A stretch of DNA of 64,000 nucleotides from Nocardia flavorosea (lineage in GTDB: Bacteria > Actinomycetota > Actinomycetes > Mycobacteriales > Mycobacteriaceae), in contig NZ_JADLQL010000004.1 of assembly GCF_015477805.1 (NCBI RefSeq), positions 496,001 through 560,000 on the forward strand. The letters are read 5' to 3'. The notes under the pieces were generated by a model. That model saw only the letters and a list, made by a program, of their open reading frames with translations. It ran no database searches and was not told the origin of the DNA. The position numbers and the translations under genes were made by a program. This document shows positions 60,241-64,000 of the stretch, one piece after another (position 1 is the stretch's first letter; each line of letters begins with the position of its first letter).

Positions 60241-61773
60241 ATGTATCCCGGCGCGCATGTCGATCGTTTCCCTGATAAACCCGCGGTGATCCTGGCCGAA
60301 ACCGGTGAGACGCTGACCTATCGGGAACTGGAGGACAACTCCGTCCGGCTCGCGCGGCACCTCCACGACGCCGGTCTGCGCAAGGGCGATCACGTCGCGC
60401 TGCTGTCCGGGAACGATCCGAAGGTGTACGAGGTCTACTGGGCAGCGTTGCGATCCGGGCTTTACATCACCGCCGTGAACCGGCATCTGTCGCCGAGCGA
60501 GATCAGCTATATCGTCAACGACTGCGGGGCGCGGGCGCTCGTCGCGTCGGCCGGTCTGCGCGAGGCCGCCCAGAAGATCGTCGAGGAAACGCCGGGCGTG
60601 CAGATCCGGCTGGCTTTCGGCGGCGCGGTCGAGGGGCACGGATCCTACGAGGAAGCGCTGGCTGCCGCTTCCGCCGAACCGTTGGCCGATCAGCCGCGGG
60701 GCGCCGATATGCTCTATTCTTCCGGGACCACCGGGCGGCCGAAGGGGATCAAACATCCGCTACCGGACCGGCAGGTCGGCGATCCGCCCGGTGACACCTA
60801 CACCGCCGTCTTCGGTCCCCTCTACGGGTTCGATACCGAGACGATCTACCTCTCCCCCGCTCCCCTGTACCACGCGGCGCCGCTGCGGTTCGGGGGCGTG
60901 GTGCACGCGCTCGGAGGGACGCTGGTGGTACTGGAACGTTTCGATGCCGAACAGGCTCTGGCGGCCATCGAGCGCTACCGCGTCACCCACAGCCAGTGGG
61001 TGCCGACCATGTTCGTCCGGATGCTCAAACTCGACGAGGCCGTCCGCGCGCGCTACGACGTTTCGAGCCTGCGGGTGGCCGTGCATGCGGCCGCGCCGTG
61101 CCCGGTCGAGGTCAAACAGAAGATGATCGACTGGTGGGGTCCGGTGCTACACGAGTACTACGCGTCCACCGAGGGCAACGGAGCGACCTTCATCGACAGC
61201 GAGCAGTGGTTGCGCAAGCCTGGGTCGGTGGGGCCGGCCGGGCTGGGCGCGGTCCGGATCTGCGGCGAGGACGGCGCGGAACTGCCGGTGGGCGAGATCG
61301 GCACGATCTATTTCGAACGCGAGGAAGTGCCGTTCACCTACCACAACGATCCGGCGAAAACCGAGCAGGCGATCCATTCGCAGCATCCGACCTGGACCAC
61401 CACCGGCGATATCGGCTATATCGACTCCGACGGTTTCCTGTTCCTCACCGACCGCAAAGCGTTCATGATCATCTCCGGTGGCGTGAACATCTATCCACAG
61501 GAGATCGAGGACGCCCTCGCCCTGCATCCGCAGGTTCTCGATGTGGCCGTGATCGGCGTCCCGGACGAGGAGATGGGCGAATCGGTGAAGGCCGTGATCC
61601 AGCCGGCTCCCGGCGCCGAACCCGGACCGGACCTCGCCGCGGAACTCCGCGACTATCTGCGCGACCGTATCGCGCACTACAAAGTCCCGCGCACGATCGA
61701 TTTCGCCGACGAACTCCCCCGCACCCCGACCGGCAAACTGGTCAAGGGCAAGCTACGCGCCCAGTATCTGTGA
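60241..61773 (+). CDS. Acyl-CoA synthetase (FadD-like, AMP-binding)
   Basis: 510 residues. Adenylation motifs: phosphate-binding YSSGTTGRPKG, HEYYASTEGNG (A5), TTGDIGYIDSDGFLFLTDR (A7-A8) and the final PRTPTGKLVKGKL with the catalytic Lys. It activates a carboxylic acid as the AMP ester and then CoA thioester. The HsaD-like gene upstream and the TetR gene downstream place it in lipid or steroid side-chain breakdown. Confidence 0.9.
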   Translation: MYPGAHVDRFPDKPAVILAETGETLTYRELEDNSVRLARHLHDAGLRKGDHVALLSGNDPKVYEVYWAALRSGLYITAVNRHLSPSEISYIVNDCGARALVASAGLREAAQKIVEETPGVQIRLAFGGAVEGHGSYEEALAAASAEPLADQPRGADMLYSSGTTGRPKGIKHPLPDRQVGDPPGDTYTAVFGPLYGFDTETIYLSPAPLYHAAPLRFGGVVHALGGTLVVLERFDAEQALAAIERYRVTHSQWVPTMFVRMLKLDEAVRARYDVSSLRVAVHAAAPCPVEVKQKMIDWWGPVLHEYYASTEGNGATFIDSEQWLRKPGSVGPAGLGAVRICGEDGAELPVGEIGTIYFEREEVPFTYHNDPAKTEQAIHSQHPTWTTTGDIGYIDSDGFLFLTDRKAFMIISGGVNIYPQEIEDALALHPQVLDVAVIGVPDEEMGESVKAVIQPAPGAEPGPDLAAELRDYLRDRIAHYKVPRTIDFADELPRTPTGKLVKGKLRAQYL

Positions 61774-61800
61774 ACATCGGAAACTTCGGGACACCGGACC

Positions 61801-61896
61801 CCGGCACCGGCCACCGCGTAGACATCCGGCACCGACGACCGCGTAGACACCCGGCACCGGCGACCAGGCAGACACCCGGCACCGGCGACCGGGTGG
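61801..61896. repeat. Four tandem copies of a 25-bp unit
   Basis: Copies of ccggcaccggcgaccgcgta plus gacac start at 61,801, 61,826, 61,851 and 61,876 (the last is incomplete), differing by one to three bases. They lie between fadD and the TetR gene and may form a mRNA structure or arise by slippage. Confidence 0.85.
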
Positions 61897-61968
61897 CTCG
61901 CGCACCTCCGAGCCGCCCGGTGCCGGATAATCGGCAGTGAGCCCACTGCCCCACACCGGAGACCACAG

Positions 61969-62607
61969 ATGCCCACGCCGGATGGCCGACGAGCATTTCC
62001 CGATCCCAGGAGTGACGGAGTACGGCGGTCGCCGCGGCAGGACAGATCGCGTTTCACCGTCGATACGCTCTTGGAAGCGGCGGCGCAGTTGTTCGGGCGC
62101 GACGGTCTGGCCACCACCACCAACCACATCGCCGAGCGGGCCGGGACCTCGATCGGCACGCTGTACCAGTACTTTCCGGACAAGCAGGCGATTCTGCACG
62201 CGCTGGCCCGTCGGCACGTCACCGAGGCCGCGGAGCGGCTGGGTGCCGTCTTCGACGAACTGCGCGCCACCGAGCCGCCATTCGAAACGACACTTCGCGC
62301 GGTGCTGGACGTGGTTGCCGAGCTGCACCGGGATCGTCCCGGATTGCACGCCTTGATGCACCGGATCGCGTTACGGGAGGCCGGTGAGCTGGCGGCCGTC
62401 CACGCTTTCGAGGATCATCTCGCGAACGAACTCGCCTACCACCTGCGCCGCTGCCGTCGCGGTGGCCCCGATCCGGCGCTCACAGCTCGGATCCTCATGC
62501 ACACGATCGACGCCCAGGTGCACCGGGTACATCCCCGTCATCCGTTGACCACCGACGACCTCGTCGCCATGGTCGAACAGCTGGCGCCGCCGGTATCAGC
62601 GCCCTGA
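61969..62607 (+). CDS. TetR-family transcriptional regulator
   Basis: 212 residues. The helix-turn-helix reads AAAQLFGRDGLATTTNHIAERAGTSIGTLYQYFPDKQAIL, a classic TetR N-terminus; the C-terminal helical domain should bind an effector, probably an acyl-CoA given the neighbours. RBS GGAGA before the ATG. Confidence 0.92.
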   Translation: MPTPDGRRAFPDPRSDGVRRSPRQDRSRFTVDTLLEAAAQLFGRDGLATTTNHIAERAGTSIGTLYQYFPDKQAILHALARRHVTEAAERLGAVFDELRATEPPFETTLRAVLDVVAELHRDRPGLHALMHRIALREAGELAAVHAFEDHLANELAYHLRRCRRGGPDPALTARILMHTIDAQVHRVHPRHPLTTDDLVAMVEQLAPPVSAP

Positions 62608-62657
62608 CCGGACCACGAACGGCTGGTGCCGCCGGTATCAGCGCCCCGACCGGACCG
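62581..62657. repeat. 42-bp-offset duplication joining the ends of two convergent genes
   Basis: A 35-bp segment (starting ctggcgccgccggtatcag) at 62,581-62,615 recurs at 62,623-62,657 with two or three changes. The first copy is the end of the TetR gene; the second holds the stop codon of the hydrolase gene on the opposite strand. Confidence 0.8.
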
Positions 62658-63567
62658 CATCGGCGAGGACCGTGCGTACGGCCGCGGCCAGCTGCGTGAG
62701 CCCCGGTTCTTCGACGGGAAGATGCCCGCAGTTGCCGAGCAGCACGATTTCGGACCGGCCGGCAATCCGTTCGAGGAACCGGATGCTCAACTCCGGCGGC
62801 GTCCACTCGTCCGCGGCAGGGTGCACGAGGGTTATCTGTGCGGCGGTGAAGTTCTCCGGACGGGTGTGCCGGTAGTCCGCGAAACTGCTGAGGAAACCGA
62901 GCGGTACCCGAGCCCCACCGCCCTGCGGATCGGCCGCGCACAGTCGTGACAGCTCCGGATCACGGCTCATCTTGTCCATATGCGCTATCCAGCGGATCGG
63001 TACACGGAACCGGCCGCATACCGGGTGGAGCCACCGCAGCAGCCGCGGACCCGACCGGCCCGGCAGGTTCCAGCGGGTCGCGGTCGCGAGCGCCGCCGGA
63101 TCGGCGGGGTCCAGTAGACAGGTCGCCACGACGTGCGTTACCGCGCCGGTGCGGGCCGCTACTTCGTAGGCCAGCATCCCGCCCATACTCGCACCGAACA
63201 GCACCAGTGGGCGGTCGTCCACCTCGGCTTGCTGTCGCACCAGATCGCACAGGAGGTCGACCCAGTCGTCGTAGCGCACCCCGCCCGGGGCCGGTTCGAT
63301 CGTCCGGCCGTACAGCGGTAGGTCGATGGCCGTGGCATCCACGTTCTCCCGGAAACCCAGCGCGACCGCCGGCCACAGCAGACCCGAGTAGCCACCGGCG
63401 CCGTGGATCGCGAGAACCCGGACCGGGGCATCGGCTACCGCGGCGCGCAGCAAATGGACGCGCCGTCCCTTCCATTCCCACCAGTCGGATACCGGTTCGC
63501 CCGCGGAATCGGACCGGTAGGGCTCGGGCAGGAACTCGGCGTACATGCGGTGCGCTGGAGCGTTCAT
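62638..63567 (-). CDS. Alpha/beta hydrolase
   Basis: 309 residues. Nucleophile elbow LFGASMGGMLAYE, a lid with a long insertion and the final LLGNCGHLPVEEPGLTQ with the catalytic His are present. Ends convergently with the TetR gene, in a duplicated segment. Substrate unknown. Confidence 0.85.
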   Translation of the reverse strand: MNAPAHRMYAEFLPEPYRSDSAGEPVSDWWEWKGRRVHLLRAAVADAPVRVLAIHGAGGYSGLLWPAVALGFRENVDATAIDLPLYGRTIEPAPGGVRYDDWVDLLCDLVRQQAEVDDRPLVLFGASMGGMLAYEVAARTGAVTHVVATCLLDPADPAALATATRWNLPGRSGPRLLRWLHPVCGRFRVPIRWIAHMDKMSRDPELSRLCAADPQGGGARVPLGFLSSFADYRHTRPENFTAAQITLVHPAADEWTPPELSIRFLERIAGRSEIVLLGNCGHLPVEEPGLTQLAAAVRTVLADAVRSGR

Positions 63568-63787
63568 ACCTCCAGCATCAGGTCACCCGACCTTCCCGAC
63601 AACTCGCGTTCGGCAACCTGATAAACAACTCTTTACCTGCGATAACAGTGCCCAACCGGGAAGTTGCTCAACTTTGGGCTCACCCCCGGTAAGCCCCGGT
63701 CCCGGGGCCACGTTTGCCGCGCGCGATCCGGGCAATACCGCGGGCGATGAGACCGGTCCGGTAACGAGCGGGCAGGAGGGCTGGGCG
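63568..63787. promoter_or_regulatory. Divergent promoter region at right end
   Basis: About 220 bp between the alpha/beta hydrolase and the partial membrane protein, which diverge. It is relatively AT-rich in the middle (gataaacaactctttacc). No gene is seen. Confidence 0.45.
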
Positions 63788-64000
63788 ATGGCGGACGACG
63801 TAGAAAAGCAGGCGAATATCAACGATGCGGAGAAGCGCTGGTCCAGCGGAACGGGTTTCCGGCGGGCTGTGCGCTACACGTTGACGGTCCTCGGTATCGC
63901 CGCGCTGGTCTGCGCGGCTACCGCCATCTGGTCGGCCACGACGCAGTGCCGGGACGCGGATTCGCTGCTCTGCGATACGCCGGCGCAGCTGGCGGTCCTG
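63788..64000 (+). CDS. Membrane protein, partial (runs off the window)
   Basis: The ATG at 63,788 follows GGAGGGCT. The visible 71 residues have a charged start (MADDVEKQANINDAEKRWSS) and one membrane helix TLTVLGIAALVCAATAIW, then CRDADSLLCDTPAQLAVL with two cysteines. The rest is outside the window, so the family cannot be told. Confidence 0.7.
   Translation, partial: MADDVEKQANINDAEKRWSSGTGFRRAVRYTLTVLGIAALVCAATAIWSATTQCRDADSLLCDTPAQLAVL

Overview
This is a high-GC actinobacterial window. The organism is most likely a Nocardia or close relative (inference). Supporting points are the density of P450 and LAL-type LuxR genes, HsaA/HsaC/HsaD-like catabolic enzymes, XRE(DUF5753)-DUF397 pairs, a CpnT-like WXG delivery head and an actinobacterial CtaD. 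Coding density is high and GTG starts are common.

Region 1 (1-26863) is one minus-strand operon read right to left: a 112-residue WXG100-like protein, a 491-residue protein that looks like an immunity or chaperone factor, a YbaB/EbfC-like protein, and one 24.5-kb gene for an 8,161-residue protein. The giant has a CpnT-like N-terminal head, a Pro/Ala-rich linker and then a long chain of effector-like domains. These are a cysteine-His-Asp glutamine-deamidase fold, repeated pseudo-enzyme modules, a Fic domain, a GGDEF-type cyclase followed by a decayed copy, and two large cassettes that each combine a decayed papain-fold domain, a lipid/protein-kinase-like domain, an intact deamidase domain and an ADP-ribosyltransferase-like domain. 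The C-terminal domain is HD-hydrolase-like but lacks its HD. It reads as a multi-effector secreted toxin and is the most unusual object here.

Region 2 (26874-36418) holds a decayed P450, three large ATPase-LuxR regulators and an intact P450. Region 3 (36580-45100) carries an MBL-fold hydrolase, an old-yellow-enzyme reductase, an NTF2-like protein, an HsaA-like flavin monooxygenase, an HsaC-like extradiol dioxygenase, cytochrome oxidase subunit I and an APC permease. Region 4 (45255-52023) is a run of small functions: two secreted peptides, VapBC, a Vgb-like beta-propeller, Dps, a DJ-1/PfpI protein, a HAD protein, and an XRE/DUF397 pair divergent from two coupled small genes.

Region 5 (52061-64000) contains a DUF6412-ABC transporter operon preceded by a paired direct repeat, a secreted protein, a compact cluster of odd tRNA genes and tRNA pieces, a methyltransferase, a lipoprotein, and a three-repeat type I-E CRISPR remnant with no cas genes in view. 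It ends with an HsaD-like hydrolase, an acyl-CoA synthetase, a TetR regulator, an alpha/beta hydrolase and the start of a membrane protein. The HsaA-, HsaC- and HsaD-like enzymes with the FadD suggest degradation of a steroid-like or polycyclic aromatic compound, split over two loci.
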